Positions 9,607 through 18,651 of a stretch of 64,000 bases of DNA are shown here, in pieces. The notes beneath the pieces are model-generated. The model made no database searches, was not told the origin of the DNA, and saw only the letters and a program-made list of their open reading frames with translations. A program made the translations under genes and the position numbers. The stretch's first letter is position 1. Each line of letters starts with the position of its first letter. The stretch is from Elusimicrobiota bacterium (GTDB taxonomy: Bacteria > Elusimicrobiota > Elusimicrobia > UBA1565 > UBA9628): the NCBI GenBank assembly GCA_016218575.1, contig JACRDN010000005.1:62001-126000 (forward strand), in the 5' to 3' direction.

Positions 9607-10638
9607 ATGCCCGCCTTGCCGCTCGACGATTACGATTTCCCGTTTCCGGAGGAGCTGGTGGCCGACCGACCGGTCGAGCCGCGGGACTCCTGCAAATTGA
9701 TGGTCGTCGAAAGGTTCGGTCCCGGGAGGAGGCATCTCTCGTTCAGGGACCTGCCCGACCTCCTCGAGCCCGGCGACTGCCTGGTCCTCAATCGGAGCAA
9801 GGTTCTTTTCTGCCGCCTGGCGGGGCGCAAGAGCACGGGCGGCAGGGTCGAGCTGCTTCTGGCCAAGGAGCTGGGTCTAGGCCGGTGGGCGGCGCTCTCC
9901 TCGGGGCTTAAGGCGGGAATGAGTCTTGAGTTCCCGGGGGGCATGGCCGCCGCTGTCGAGGGCTTGAATGAGGATGGGGAATATGTGCTGCGCTTTGGAA
10001 GCGCGGATTTGAAGGGCTATCTCCAAGAGCATGGCCTGGCTCCCCTGCCGCCATATATCTTGAAGAAGCGCCGCGAGGCCGACCCGCGGGACCGCGAGCG
10101 CTATCAAACGGTTTACGCCAAGGAGGAGGGTTCCATCGCAGCACCCACCGCGGGGCTTCATTTCACCGAGGGGCTGCTGGCGAGGCTCGCTAATAAAGGA
10201 GTTGTGATCGCCGAGCTCGCCTTGCACGTGGGGCGAGGCACTTTCCGGCCCATCCAAGGCTTGGACGCATCCCTCCACCGCATGCTGCCGGAATACTATA
10301 TCCTGGCCGAGCCGGAGGCCAGAAAGATCAAGGAAGCGAGCGGCGCGGGCCGCCGGTTGATCGCTGTGGGGACCACGGCCACCCGGACGCTCGAAAGCTT
10401 GGCTCGGCGCCCGGAAGGCTTCGGCCCGGGGGAAGGCTGGACCGAGCTTTACATCCACCCCGGCTGCGAGTTCAAGTTGGCCTCCGGGCTTCTAACGAAC
10501 TTCCACCTCCCCAAATCCACGCCCCTGCTGCTGGCCGCGGCCTTCCTCGGCCGGGAGAAGCTCCTTGCCTGCTACAGGGAGGCCTTCGAGCGCGGCTACC
10601 GCCTTTATTCCTACGGCGACGCCATGCTCGCGTTGTAA
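9607..10638 (+). CDS. queA: S-adenosylmethionine:tRNA ribosyltransferase-isomerase QueA
   Basis: QueA transfers the ribosyl part of S-adenosylmethionine to preQ1 in tRNA, giving epoxyqueuosine. The ATG lies one base after the SpoIID-like stop. The 343-residue product has DYDFPFPEELVADRPVEPRD, the IAAPTAGLHFTEGLL signature and the C-terminal TNFHLPKSTPLLL motif. It is followed by tgt, the preceding pathway step, which strengthens the call. Confidence 0.97.
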   Translation: MPALPLDDYDFPFPEELVADRPVEPRDSCKLMVVERFGPGRRHLSFRDLPDLLEPGDCLVLNRSKVLFCRLAGRKSTGGRVELLLAKELGLGRWAALSSGLKAGMSLEFPGGMAAAVEGLNEDGEYVLRFGSADLKGYLQEHGLAPLPPYILKKRREADPRDRERYQTVYAKEEGSIAAPTAGLHFTEGLLARLANKGVVIAELALHVGRGTFRPIQGLDASLHRMLPEYYILAEPEARKIKEASGAGRRLIAVGTTATRTLESLARRPEGFGPGEGWTELYIHPGCEFKLASGLLTNFHLPKSTPLLLAAAFLGREKLLACYREAFERGYRLYSYGDAMLAL

Positions 10639-10660
10639 CTGCTGTCGGCTAATCGTGAAA

Positions 10661-10669
10661 TGCTATGAT
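10661..10669 (+). promoter_or_regulatory. Extended -10 element of tgt
   Basis: TGC followed by TATGAT (10664-10669) is an extended -10. The ATG at 10677 starts 7 nt later, where transcription is expected to begin, so the message is probably leaderless. No -35 or Shine-Dalgarno sequence is visible. Confidence 0.6.
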
Positions 10670-10676
10670 GGCCGCA

Positions 10677-11804
10677 ATGCCTTCCTTCTCGGTTCTAGGC
10701 GAGGATTCCTCGACCAAGGCCCGGCTGGGCATCCTTCAGACGGCCCATGGCCCGGTCGAAACCCCGGTCTTCATGCCCGTGGCCACGCAGGCATCGGTCA
10801 AGGCCATTTCGCAGGAGGACCTCGCAGCGCTCGGGGTGAAGGCGATCCTGGCCAACAGCTACCATCTTTACCTGAGACCAGGCCTGGCCGTCATCGGCGC
10901 GGCCGGGGGGCTGCACCGCTTCATGAATTACGACGGCATGATTCTCACGGACTCGGGAGGCTTCCAGGTGCTGAGCCTCGCCGACCTGCGCACGGTCGAG
11001 GACGATGGAGTGGCCTTTCGCTCCCATATAGACGGCAGCCCCCACCGATTGACCCCCGAGAAGGTGATCGATATCCAGTCCGATTTGGGCTCCGATTGCT
11101 GGACCACCTTGGATGAGTGCCCCCCCTATCCCTGCGAGCCGGCCCAGGCCCGCAAGGCCTTGGAGCGCACCATGAGCTGGACCGAACGCTCGCTCCCGGC
11201 CCTCGCCCGGGCCCGGGACCGCGGGCAAAAGCCCCTGTTCTTTCCCATTTTACAGGGCTCCTTCTATCCGGAGCTCCGGCGCCGCGCGGCCGAGCGCATG
11301 GCCGAGATTGCCTGCGACGGCGTCGCCCTGGGGGGATTCTCGGTGGGCGAGCCCAAGGAGTTGACCTGGTCCACCCTCGATCTGACGACCGAGGCTCTTG
11401 CCAAGGACCGCCCGCGCTACTTGATGGGAGTGGGCATACCCGAGGATCTTTGGCAGGCCACGGCCCTAGGGGTGGACATGATGGACTGCGTTTGGCCCAC
11501 CCGCGTGGCGCGCAACGGCCAGGTCATGACTCGGCGCGGCCGCTTCAACATTTCCAACAGCGCCATGCGCCGGGATTTCTCCCCGCTCGAACTGGAATGC
11601 GCTTGCTTTGTGTGCGCCAAATACAGCCGGGCGTATCTCAGCCATCTTTTTAGAGCCAAGGAGCTCCTGGCCCACCGCCTCCTTTCCTACCACAACCTCC
11701 ACCTCATGGAGTCCATCACCGTGGAGATCCGCCGAGCCCTGCGCGAGGGCCGTTTCGAGGAAAGGCGCAAGGCCTTCTTTTCCCAGCTCGTCCCCAAGGC
11801 ATGA
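10677..11804 (+). CDS. tgt: Queuine/guanine tRNA-ribosyltransferase
   Basis: Tgt exchanges guanine for preQ1 at position 34 of GUN-anticodon tRNAs. Key residues are visible: the general acid/base Asp92 in ILTDSGGFQVLS, the nucleophile Asp270 in DMMDCVWPTR, and a zinc site of three Cys (ECACFVCAK) plus a later His in YHNLHL. I choose the ATG at 10677 (375 residues) because an in-frame ATG at 10665 lies inside the predicted -10 box; the product then starts MPSFSVLGED. The stop overlaps the next start (ATGA). Confidence 0.96.
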   Translation: MPSFSVLGEDSSTKARLGILQTAHGPVETPVFMPVATQASVKAISQEDLAALGVKAILANSYHLYLRPGLAVIGAAGGLHRFMNYDGMILTDSGGFQVLSLADLRTVEDDGVAFRSHIDGSPHRLTPEKVIDIQSDLGSDCWTTLDECPPYPCEPAQARKALERTMSWTERSLPALARARDRGQKPLFFPILQGSFYPELRRRAAERMAEIACDGVALGGFSVGEPKELTWSTLDLTTEALAKDRPRYLMGVGIPEDLWQATALGVDMMDCVWPTRVARNGQVMTRRGRFNISNSAMRRDFSPLELECACFVCAKYSRAYLSHLFRAKELLAHRLLSYHNLHLMESITVEIRRALREGRFEERRKAFFSQLVPKA

Positions 11805-13528
11805 TTGCGCCCCTGATTTTCGCGACCTTGAGCCTGCTCTATTGGGCCGGCCTCTGCCCGAGTTTTGGTCCGGGCGACAGCCCCCAGCACGCCTTGAGCG
11901 CTCTCACCTGGGGCGTGCCCGTAGCGCCGGGCTATCCGCTCCAGGTGATGCTGGGCTATTGGTCCGCGCGCCTCTCGGGAGGCGGGCTGTCGGCCGTGGC
12001 CGCTCTTTCCGCGGTTTTTCATGCCGGTGCCGCGGCGCTGTTCTATCTCTTATTGAAGAGGCAAGGTTTGAAACCATTGCCAGCCATGGCCGCGACAGCT
12101 TTCATGGCGCTGTCGCGGCTATTCTGGTATTACGCGGAAATCCCCGAGGTTAGGGCCTTGAACGACTTCTTGGCCGTGGGCGCGGCCTGGGCGGCCGCGG
12201 CCTGGGCTCAAGAGCGAAAAATCAGCCGCCTTTGGCTTCTGGCCGCGGCTTTGGGCTTCGGGCTAACCCACCATCCCACCTTCGTCTTGATCCTCCCGGC
12301 GATAGCCTATTGGCTTTGGCATGAAGCGGCCCTGCCGCGACGCGGCAGGGCCGGAGGCGCGCTTTTGTTGATGATTTTCTGCGCGATTCTTCCCTACCTG
12401 GTATTGAAGGCTCGTCTCGACCATTCCCCTCCCCTCTACAATCCGGACGAGGTTCAGGGTTGGAAGGGCGTGCTGGCTCTGGCCATGCGCCAACGCGTGG
12501 GCGGGCTTTTCCGGATGGTGAGCGGAACGGGGGTGATGGGCTTCGGCCGCTTCGATCCGGAGCGTTTTCTCAAGCACTCGGGCTGGTTTTTAAGCGCCGC
12601 CTTTTGGGAGCTTTCCTGCTCGGGGGTGGTGCTCGCCGGCATCGGGGCCGCCGCGGCTTTCGCCAAGAACAGGAGAATATTGGCATTTTGGGGAGCATGG
12701 CTTTTCTTCACGGCTTTCTGCTTCATTCTTCTCAGCAGCCAGCAGATGGCGCTCTGCGACGAGGCCTATTTGAGGGGGCTCGTCATGCGCTTCTACCTTC
12801 TCCCCCTTATCGCCCTGTTTGCCTTGGCGGGCTTCGGCATCGAGGCCTTGGCCGAGAAGGTGCGTCCGGGTTTCATCTGGACTTTGCTGGGAGCCTTGGT
12901 CTTCGTCCCGGCGGCCCTGAGGCCCATGGATTTGCGGCGCCATGAGCTCCTCAAGGACTACGCGGAGCTGATCCTGAAAAATTCGGGGCCGGAGGACGTG
13001 GTGATACTCGCCGCGGACGACTCCATATTCGCTTTGCGCTATTTGGAACTCGTGGAGCATAAGACTGGGAAGCGCATTTTCCTGACGCCTTCCCTTTTCT
13101 CTTATCCTGCTTATATCCGACAGCTTCAAAGGAGGCATCCCGAGCTGCATGTGCCGCCTTTAGGCCCGGAGGGCCTTTCCACGGATTGGGGGCTATGGCA
13201 GAAGCTCAATCCCGGCAAGAGCTTCTACGGGGAGGCCGTCCTGCGCGAGGTGCTCCTGGCCAAGTGGCCGAAAAGCCGCCCGCGCGGCCCGCTCGTCCAG
13301 ATCTCAAGCCGGGAACCCGCGCGCCTCGAGTCTCTTCTCGGGGCCTACCGTCTCCTGCAAAGCAAGGCTTTCCAGAACTACATGGACCAGGGAATTTTCG
13401 ACTTCACGCAGGAGGCCTACCTGCGCCAGAGCTACCGCAGCATCCTCGAATGGTACGCCACCTTCCTGCGCCCCGAGGACGCGGAGCTTTCCCTGCGCAT
13501 TCATCTGGCGCTGTCGGCAATTCGGTGA
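11801..13528 (+). CDS. DUF2723-type polytopic membrane protein (GT-C-like)
   Basis: A 575-residue protein with about ten hydrophobic segments in the first 370 residues and a soluble C-terminal part. The N-terminal loop holds PGDSPQHALSALTWGVPVAPGYPL, matching the DUF2723/TMEM260 pattern (acidic residue, then APGxPL); Asp26 would be the catalytic-type acidic residue of GT-C enzymes. Relatives are thought to transfer sugars from lipid carriers to proteins or glycans. The final codons and stop fall inside a palindromic repeat (13519-13541), so the original C-terminus may have been altered. The substrate is unknown. Confidence 0.75.
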   Translation: MIAPLIFATLSLLYWAGLCPSFGPGDSPQHALSALTWGVPVAPGYPLQVMLGYWSARLSGGGLSAVAALSAVFHAGAAALFYLLLKRQGLKPLPAMAATAFMALSRLFWYYAEIPEVRALNDFLAVGAAWAAAAWAQERKISRLWLLAAALGFGLTHHPTFVLILPAIAYWLWHEAALPRRGRAGGALLLMIFCAILPYLVLKARLDHSPPLYNPDEVQGWKGVLALAMRQRVGGLFRMVSGTGVMGFGRFDPERFLKHSGWFLSAAFWELSCSGVVLAGIGAAAAFAKNRRILAFWGAWLFFTAFCFILLSSQQMALCDEAYLRGLVMRFYLLPLIALFALAGFGIEALAEKVRPGFIWTLLGALVFVPAALRPMDLRRHELLKDYAELILKNSGPEDVVILAADDSIFALRYLELVEHKTGKRIFLTPSLFSYPAYIRQLQRRHPELHVPPLGPEGLSTDWGLWQKLNPGKSFYGEAVLREVLLAKWPKSRPRGPLVQISSREPARLESLLGAYRLLQSKAFQNYMDQGIFDFTQEAYLRQSYRSILEWYATFLRPEDAELSLRIHLALSAIR

Positions 13529-13576
13529 CAGTTACCGAATTGCGTTCGGATCGAATTCGGTAACTGTCACCGAATT
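13519..13576. repeat. Inverted repeat doublet containing both flanking stop codons
   Basis: Two perfect 23-nt arms (13519-13541 and 13554-13576) are exact reverse complements, separated by 12 nt. Each arm is itself palindromic, AATTCGGT-(7 nt)-ACCGAATT. The forward gene ends with TGA at 13526-13528 inside the left arm; the reverse gene's stop (13575-13577) overlaps the right arm. The layout resembles a REP/BIME doublet. No transposase is present in the window. Confidence 0.85.
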
Positions 13577-15116
13577 ATGGCGCGGCGGGAGAGGAACCGC
13601 CGGCCAGAGCGAGTTCGCGCTCGGCCGCGCGCAGGATCGGCACGGAGCGCAGGCAGAGAGCGCCGTCATAGAGCAAAATGCCTCTGTAGCGGTGCACGGC
13701 CTTGGGATCGGGACTGCGCAAGGTCGCCAAAGACAGCAGGATGAGCCCTGCCCAGGACCAGCATATCTTGCGAAAAAAAGGATGGCTTTCCATAATGGCC
13801 CCCCCCTTTTCCCGGTTGACCAAGAAAACTCCTAATGCAGAGCAGGAGCCCAAGATCAAAATAGCTCCCCAATTAGCGCTGCCGAAGGGAGTCGCGGCTC
13901 CGTAGCCATACTTCCACAGCGGGATGAAGAGTTCTATGATGGGATTTCTTATTTCTTGGGGCGCATGCGGCAGGGCGATTTGAGCGCAAGATACTTGCAA
14001 GAAGGAGAGCCCGGCCAGCGCCCAGAAGCAGGGACTTATGTCCACGGCCAAGGCCAGGGGCAGGCAAAGAAACGGCAGAGCGCCGACCAGGTAGCGCGGA
14101 CCGTAGGTCCAACCCCCGTGCCAGCCGAAGTAGCTTGCGTTTAGCAGTAGTGTCCCAGCAATAATGGCGCCGCAGGTCCAAAATTCCGAACGCAAATCGC
14201 GGCGCCGCCAGAAATGGACGAGCCCCATGATTGAGTACAGAAAAATAGGAGAAACAAAAAGAAGCCCCCGGCTGGGCGAAAACAAGAGCGCCCGCAGTAT
14301 TTCCCACCGCGGCAGAGTCACACCGAAAAGCCCTCGCGCCACTTGCGGCCCGAAAGGACCTTGCTCTAAATGGGAGTAAGGAAAGGACCAGAAATGCCCA
14401 AAACAGATATGGTTGTAAGCTCCTTGAAGAATGGCGCAAAGCGCTGCTCCTTGCAGAAATCCGCCTTTCGAGCGCCTGCTCGGAAGGCGGACGAGGGCGT
14501 ATGCGAGGAGAATGAGCGCCGTGAATAGCCCGGTGTAATCGCATAGCGCCCCAAGCCCCGCGCCTAGCCCCGCGGCAAAGCCGCTTCCCCCTTGGGCTAT
14601 CAGCGCGAAAGATAGAAAGCAGAAAATCCCCGCGAGTTCATGCCCGCTGAAAAGAGAGGCGTGGTTCAGGGCTATGCTGCCGAGGCCGTAGGCCAGGACC
14701 GCGGCCAGGGCCTGCTTAGGCGCTGCCCCGGCCCGGACTAGAAAACGCCGCAGAAAAACGCCGAATAGGGCGAAGGGCAGGCTCACCACGATGAGGCGCA
14801 CCAAGTATTTGGCCACCGGGTCGGCCAGTATGGTCGGGTCCGGCAGGGTCGAAACAGGCTTCAATACGGTATGGCGCAAGGCCCAATACACCGGCACGGC
14901 CAAGAGCGGCGCGCCGATGGCCTTGTTGGAGTAATAATGCCCGCGGGCCTCAGCCTTGTCCAAGGTGTATTGCCGCTGAGGGTCAATGGAGAGCGTGCCT
15001 TGGTCCACGATGGAGCTCAAGAGGATGAGCCGGCTCTTGGTGTTGTCGTACTCGACGGGCTGGTAGAACGCTCCGGCAGCCAGAAGCAGCAGCGCGCATA
15101 GGCGCCAGTCATTCAT
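13575..15116 (-). CDS. Polytopic membrane protein, probable GT-C-like glycosyltransferase
   Basis: A 513-residue protein with about eleven hydrophobic segments. The first periplasmic loop carries VEYDNTKSRLILLSSIVDQG and later YYSNKAIGAPLLAVPVYW, a pattern seen in membrane glycosyltransferase-like proteins where an acidic residue follows the first helix. I cannot name a family with certainty. GGGGAA lies directly before the ATG. Its 3' end overlaps the repeat doublet. Envelope glycan assembly is a reasonable guess given the many glycosyltransferases nearby. Confidence 0.6.
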   Translation of the reverse strand: MNDWRLCALLLLAAGAFYQPVEYDNTKSRLILLSSIVDQGTLSIDPQRQYTLDKAEARGHYYSNKAIGAPLLAVPVYWALRHTVLKPVSTLPDPTILADPVAKYLVRLIVVSLPFALFGVFLRRFLVRAGAAPKQALAAVLAYGLGSIALNHASLFSGHELAGIFCFLSFALIAQGGSGFAAGLGAGLGALCDYTGLFTALILLAYALVRLPSRRSKGGFLQGAALCAILQGAYNHICFGHFWSFPYSHLEQGPFGPQVARGLFGVTLPRWEILRALLFSPSRGLLFVSPIFLYSIMGLVHFWRRRDLRSEFWTCGAIIAGTLLLNASYFGWHGGWTYGPRYLVGALPFLCLPLALAVDISPCFWALAGLSFLQVSCAQIALPHAPQEIRNPIIELFIPLWKYGYGAATPFGSANWGAILILGSCSALGVFLVNREKGGAIMESHPFFRKICWSWAGLILLSLATLRSPDPKAVHRYRGILLYDGALCLRSVPILRAAERELALAGGSSPAAP

Positions 15117-15161
15117 TTCCCCAACTTACTTAACTTCCCCCGGAATCGCAACGGGAAAATT

Positions 15162-18100
15162 CTAGCCGCCCGATAGGAAGTCGGAAGGATCGAGCGTTTG
15201 CGGGTTGTCACGCTTTAACGTGCCGCCGGGGCTTTGGGTCGCGATGTAATCGCCATGAATCATGCGGAGATCGTCATCGGTTAATTCGATCCCGTAACGC
15301 AGAAGTCGGAGATAACGGCTGGCGCTCCGCCTAATGTCGGCGTCCGATGATTCTTGCCGCATTTCTTTGAGGTCGGTTTCCAGGACAGCTAAGCGCCTGG
15401 TTTCTGGCCTCAATTTCCGATAGCGAAACTGAGAATCTGAGGCCATATCGTGGTATGTCATGTACTCGTTTCGGTAGACGGCGAAGAAATTCCTAACCTC
15501 CGCGATAGTAAGCCCCTTTTCGATCAATTTATGTTGAAGGCTTATCGCATAGCTGGAACGGCGTATTTTCGACAGCAGGGCGAGCTGATGCTCAAGCATG
15601 GGAAACATTTTCCGAAGATCCCCGGCTTTGTATGCGAAAGTCCATCCAGAATCGACGTAGGCATCGTGGAAATATCTAAGCACCAGCACATCTTCAAAGC
15701 TCATGGTTGTAACAAGAGGATCATCCCACGCGGCTAGTCTCTTTTGAGTGAACAGCTCGTTGTTGCGATGGGCAAATATGTCTAATTCATCAACGAAATA
15801 CGAGAGACCATACAGGACCAGACGTGACTTCTCGATTTCATTTTTTGGCGTGGCCCCGATTGCCGCTTGCGCGGCGTTCGGGCCGAAAACTGCCAGCAGC
15901 AGATTGCTCCAATCCTCAGGAACCAGGGCTGTTCCCGCGAAGGGGTCCCACTCGAGAGCTTCGTATACGTCAGCTTGGCCCAGCGGGCGCCCGAACGCGG
16001 CCAATAGTTTTAGGGCTAGGGCCGTCGCGCGAAAAGACCCGTTGCCCCTAAAATCTGCGCTCTCCAAACAAGCGTGCAGGAATTCCTCGCGAACGTTCAG
16101 CAACTCGCTGATCGACCATAATTCGCCGGCAGTCTCGAGTTTTTCCAAACGATCCAGTGCCTTCTGCCGCGTCGCCCTTGCTGAGGCATACATGTTTGTA
16201 GCCAGGAGGTGGCCGCGCAGGGAGATTGTCACGGCTTCGTGAAAGAGTGAGGATAGTTGTATTTCCTTTCCATGGGCTTGCCGCTTCATTCTCCTTGCAT
16301 ACTCGTCTGCCGCTGCCGCCGCAGGAAGGGGGCGAATTGTTTTGAGGTGCAGAATGAGGCTGTAGAGGGATATTTTTTCTCGAGAAGAGAGCAGTCCTTC
16401 CAGAGTCCAATATTCATCACCTTCTTGAGCACCCTTGATGAAAGCCTTCACCCGCCCGGTCAAGTCGAGCTTTTTGTCCAGCTCGTTCCAGGTGTATTCT
16501 CTGTAGTAGTTCTTGATGACATGTTCCGAATGAACTGTTTCGAGCCATCGCCGCTCGCCTTGCGAGAGCCGGGCATGGCCATGGGCGTTCCAGCGGGCGA
16601 TTAGGTCTTGCGCGTGTTCCTGGACCTTGCCCAGGGCAGGGGTTGACTTGGGCAGGAGAGGCAGGACGAGGGCGAGCTCCTCGATCTTGGCGTAGAGCTC
16701 GGGGTCCGCAGGAGAGTCGGGAGCGGGGCTGTTCTCCAGCATTTCGTGGATCTCCTGTTGGAGCGGGGCGTAATCGGGGATGGCGAACTCCTCCCCCGCG
16801 GCAGGCTGGCGGGCATTTGCTGGAGTGCTTTCCTGGGCCGGGTCTGGTTTGGCGTGGCGCAGGAGCCCCAGAAGCCTTTCCCGCGCTCCGCTCTCCTGCG
16901 CAGCCGGGACATCCCGGACCTTCATGGCGACGAGGAGCGAGCCTTCCTCGATTTGCTTTCGCAAATGCCCGGCTTGGCGCGGCTCGTTCTTTGCGATTCG
17001 CTTCAGAAGGCCCCTGTCGTAGCTTAATTTCTCGGACCCCTTGTCTAGGACTGTGAATCCCAAGTGCTCCTCCAAGGCTTGGAGGAATTCCGGGCTCTCG
17101 GGGCCGTGCTTGAAAGTGATGAGAAGATAGCCTCCTATAGATAGGACCCGGTTGAGCTCGGAAAGAAGGTGGAGGCGCTTTTCGGGCTCTGCAATGCTCT
17201 CCATGAGGCCGGTCTCGGCCGCATCGAGCGATTTGTCCGCGAGGTTCACGCGCTCGGCCAGAATATCGGCGCGGGTCGAGGAGTGTTGCGTCGCCAGGCC
17301 GGTTTGCCTTACGGCCTCCCGGCCTTGGGCCAGCATCGCTTCGCTGAAGTCGAAGTCGTGGACGGCCTTCCCATTGAGCAGGCCGAGTTTGGCCAGGCCC
17401 CGGGCGCCTATGGAGGGGCCGGAGCCGAAAAATCCCCAGGCCTTGAGCTCGTGCAGGGATTTCCCCTTTTCTGGTGGATTTCGAGCGAGGCCGGCGAAAC
17501 GAAACAGGGCCGCGACCTTGATGCTGAAGGCCGAGAGCTTCTCGAGGTTCCGCGAGTAGCTCTCGGCTATTCTGTCCCAACCAGAGGGGTCCCCGCGCCC
17601 GGCCATTTGCACGGCCACGGCGATTTCCCTCAAAAGTTCCTGCAGGGGCGTAGACCGCCCCCGGCTTGGCTTCAACATCAGCCCGGCCTCTTCCAGGGCC
17701 GCGCGATAGGCGCTTAAATCCTCGGAGGAGAGGAGCGAAACGAGGCGATTTTGCGCGAGGATCTTTTGTTCCATGACGTCTATGAGGCCGGGCGGCGCGG
17801 CCTTGATGGCGGATAACGCGGCCAGGCGCCGTTGATTCTCCTCATCCTTGAATTGCGGCATGGCGGCAAGCCTTTCCACGTGCTCCAAGACTAGGCCCAG
17901 GGCTGGATGAGATTCGTTGGCTTTTCTGACCGCTTCCTTGTATTGGCTCTTGAGATTTTCTTTGCGGGTTTCGCTCAAGAGGCCGAGGCTTACAACCTCG
18001 TCCTGCCCGAGCTCGACCCGAAACCTCCCCTCCGGGTGCACGTAGTTGAAGCCCCAGCGGATAGTGTGCCCCATGGCGCATTGGGAGGGCTCGAGGGGAT

Positions 18101-18521
18101 AGGCGGCCAGGCGCGGCTCTCCCCAGGAGGGGATGATGGCCCCAAAGGCCGCTTCCTCATCGGCCGAGAGAAGCTTGGGCAGGGCGAAATCTCCGCCCTT
18201 TAGGGAATTGATCACGATGCGCATGAACCAGGCCCGCTGGCGCTCCGGCGCGTAGCCGCGCCCATCGGGCATGTCGAGCCTGGGATAGGCTGCAAGAGCA
18301 ATCCCGGCCGGGCTGTAAAGCCTGGCGGTTTTTGCCGCAGCCGCGATCGCAGGAAGCGAGATCCCCAGCTCTCGATGCGCGGCTTGATTGTCGAAAAGAC
18401 GATCCGGGCTTTCTAAAGCCGGAACTTTCCCGGGGGATCTCCGATGGGCGACGGCCTGGGCGGGCATGGCGCTCAAGGCCAGGCAGCCGCATAGCAAAAG
18501 CGCAACGCATTTTTTAACCAT
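15162..18521 (-). CDS. Large exported protein with methyltransferase-like domain, function unknown
   Basis: The start is the ATG at 18521, which has AGGA a few bases upstream and opens directly with a signal peptide (KKCVALLLCGCLALSAMPAQA); a longer frame upstream lacks this logic. The 1,119-residue product has, at about residues 360-475, the outline of a class I methyltransferase: a glycine-rich strand WGFFGSGPSIGARGLAKLG, then HDFDFSEAMLAQGREAV, then the LxxLNRVLSIGGYLLITFKHG ending. The rest is helical with no family I recognise. A SAM-dependent domain behind a signal peptide is odd because SAM is cytoplasmic; the domain may be degenerate, or the N-terminus may be a membrane anchor. Confidence 0.7.
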   Translation of the reverse strand: MVKKCVALLLCGCLALSAMPAQAVAHRRSPGKVPALESPDRLFDNQAAHRELGISLPAIAAAAKTARLYSPAGIALAAYPRLDMPDGRGYAPERQRAWFMRIVINSLKGGDFALPKLLSADEEAAFGAIIPSWGEPRLAAYPLEPSQCAMGHTIRWGFNYVHPEGRFRVELGQDEVVSLGLLSETRKENLKSQYKEAVRKANESHPALGLVLEHVERLAAMPQFKDEENQRRLAALSAIKAAPPGLIDVMEQKILAQNRLVSLLSSEDLSAYRAALEEAGLMLKPSRGRSTPLQELLREIAVAVQMAGRGDPSGWDRIAESYSRNLEKLSAFSIKVAALFRFAGLARNPPEKGKSLHELKAWGFFGSGPSIGARGLAKLGLLNGKAVHDFDFSEAMLAQGREAVRQTGLATQHSSTRADILAERVNLADKSLDAAETGLMESIAEPEKRLHLLSELNRVLSIGGYLLITFKHGPESPEFLQALEEHLGFTVLDKGSEKLSYDRGLLKRIAKNEPRQAGHLRKQIEEGSLLVAMKVRDVPAAQESGARERLLGLLRHAKPDPAQESTPANARQPAAGEEFAIPDYAPLQQEIHEMLENSPAPDSPADPELYAKIEELALVLPLLPKSTPALGKVQEHAQDLIARWNAHGHARLSQGERRWLETVHSEHVIKNYYREYTWNELDKKLDLTGRVKAFIKGAQEGDEYWTLEGLLSSREKISLYSLILHLKTIRPLPAAAAADEYARRMKRQAHGKEIQLSSLFHEAVTISLRGHLLATNMYASARATRQKALDRLEKLETAGELWSISELLNVREEFLHACLESADFRGNGSFRATALALKLLAAFGRPLGQADVYEALEWDPFAGTALVPEDWSNLLLAVFGPNAAQAAIGATPKNEIEKSRLVLYGLSYFVDELDIFAHRNNELFTQKRLAAWDDPLVTTMSFEDVLVLRYFHDAYVDSGWTFAYKAGDLRKMFPMLEHQLALLSKIRRSSYAISLQHKLIEKGLTIAEVRNFFAVYRNEYMTYHDMASDSQFRYRKLRPETRRLAVLETDLKEMRQESSDADIRRSASRYLRLLRYGIELTDDDLRMIHGDYIATQSPGGTLKRDNPQTLDPSDFLSGG

Positions 18522-18614
18522 GGAAGTCCTGCGGTAAGGATAAAGGGAGTCTTTTGCCTTGTCCTGGGCCAAAGGGTCCTGGTTCCGGTGCCCATTAGGC
18601 CCACGCCCGGCCTA

Positions 18615-18650
18615 TTGACTTATAGTTAAATATGAATAATAATATTCATA
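18615..18650 (+). promoter_or_regulatory. Promoter and operator of the XRE/nucleotidyltransferase pair
   Basis: TTGACT (18615-18620) is a -35 candidate; TAATAA (18637-18642, 16 bp spacing) or TAATAT (18640-18645) are -10 candidates. Overlapping this is the inverted repeat TATGAAT-(6 nt)-ATTCATA (18631-18650). A third TATGAAT follows immediately at 18651 and includes the start codon. This is the layout expected for autorepression by the encoded XRE protein. Confidence 0.6.
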
Positions 18651-18651
18651 T

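Noticed and set aside
18522-18572. Longer N-terminus of the large exported protein (start at 18572)
   Set aside because: It would bury the signal peptide 17 residues inside; the ATG at 18521 has its own ribosome site.
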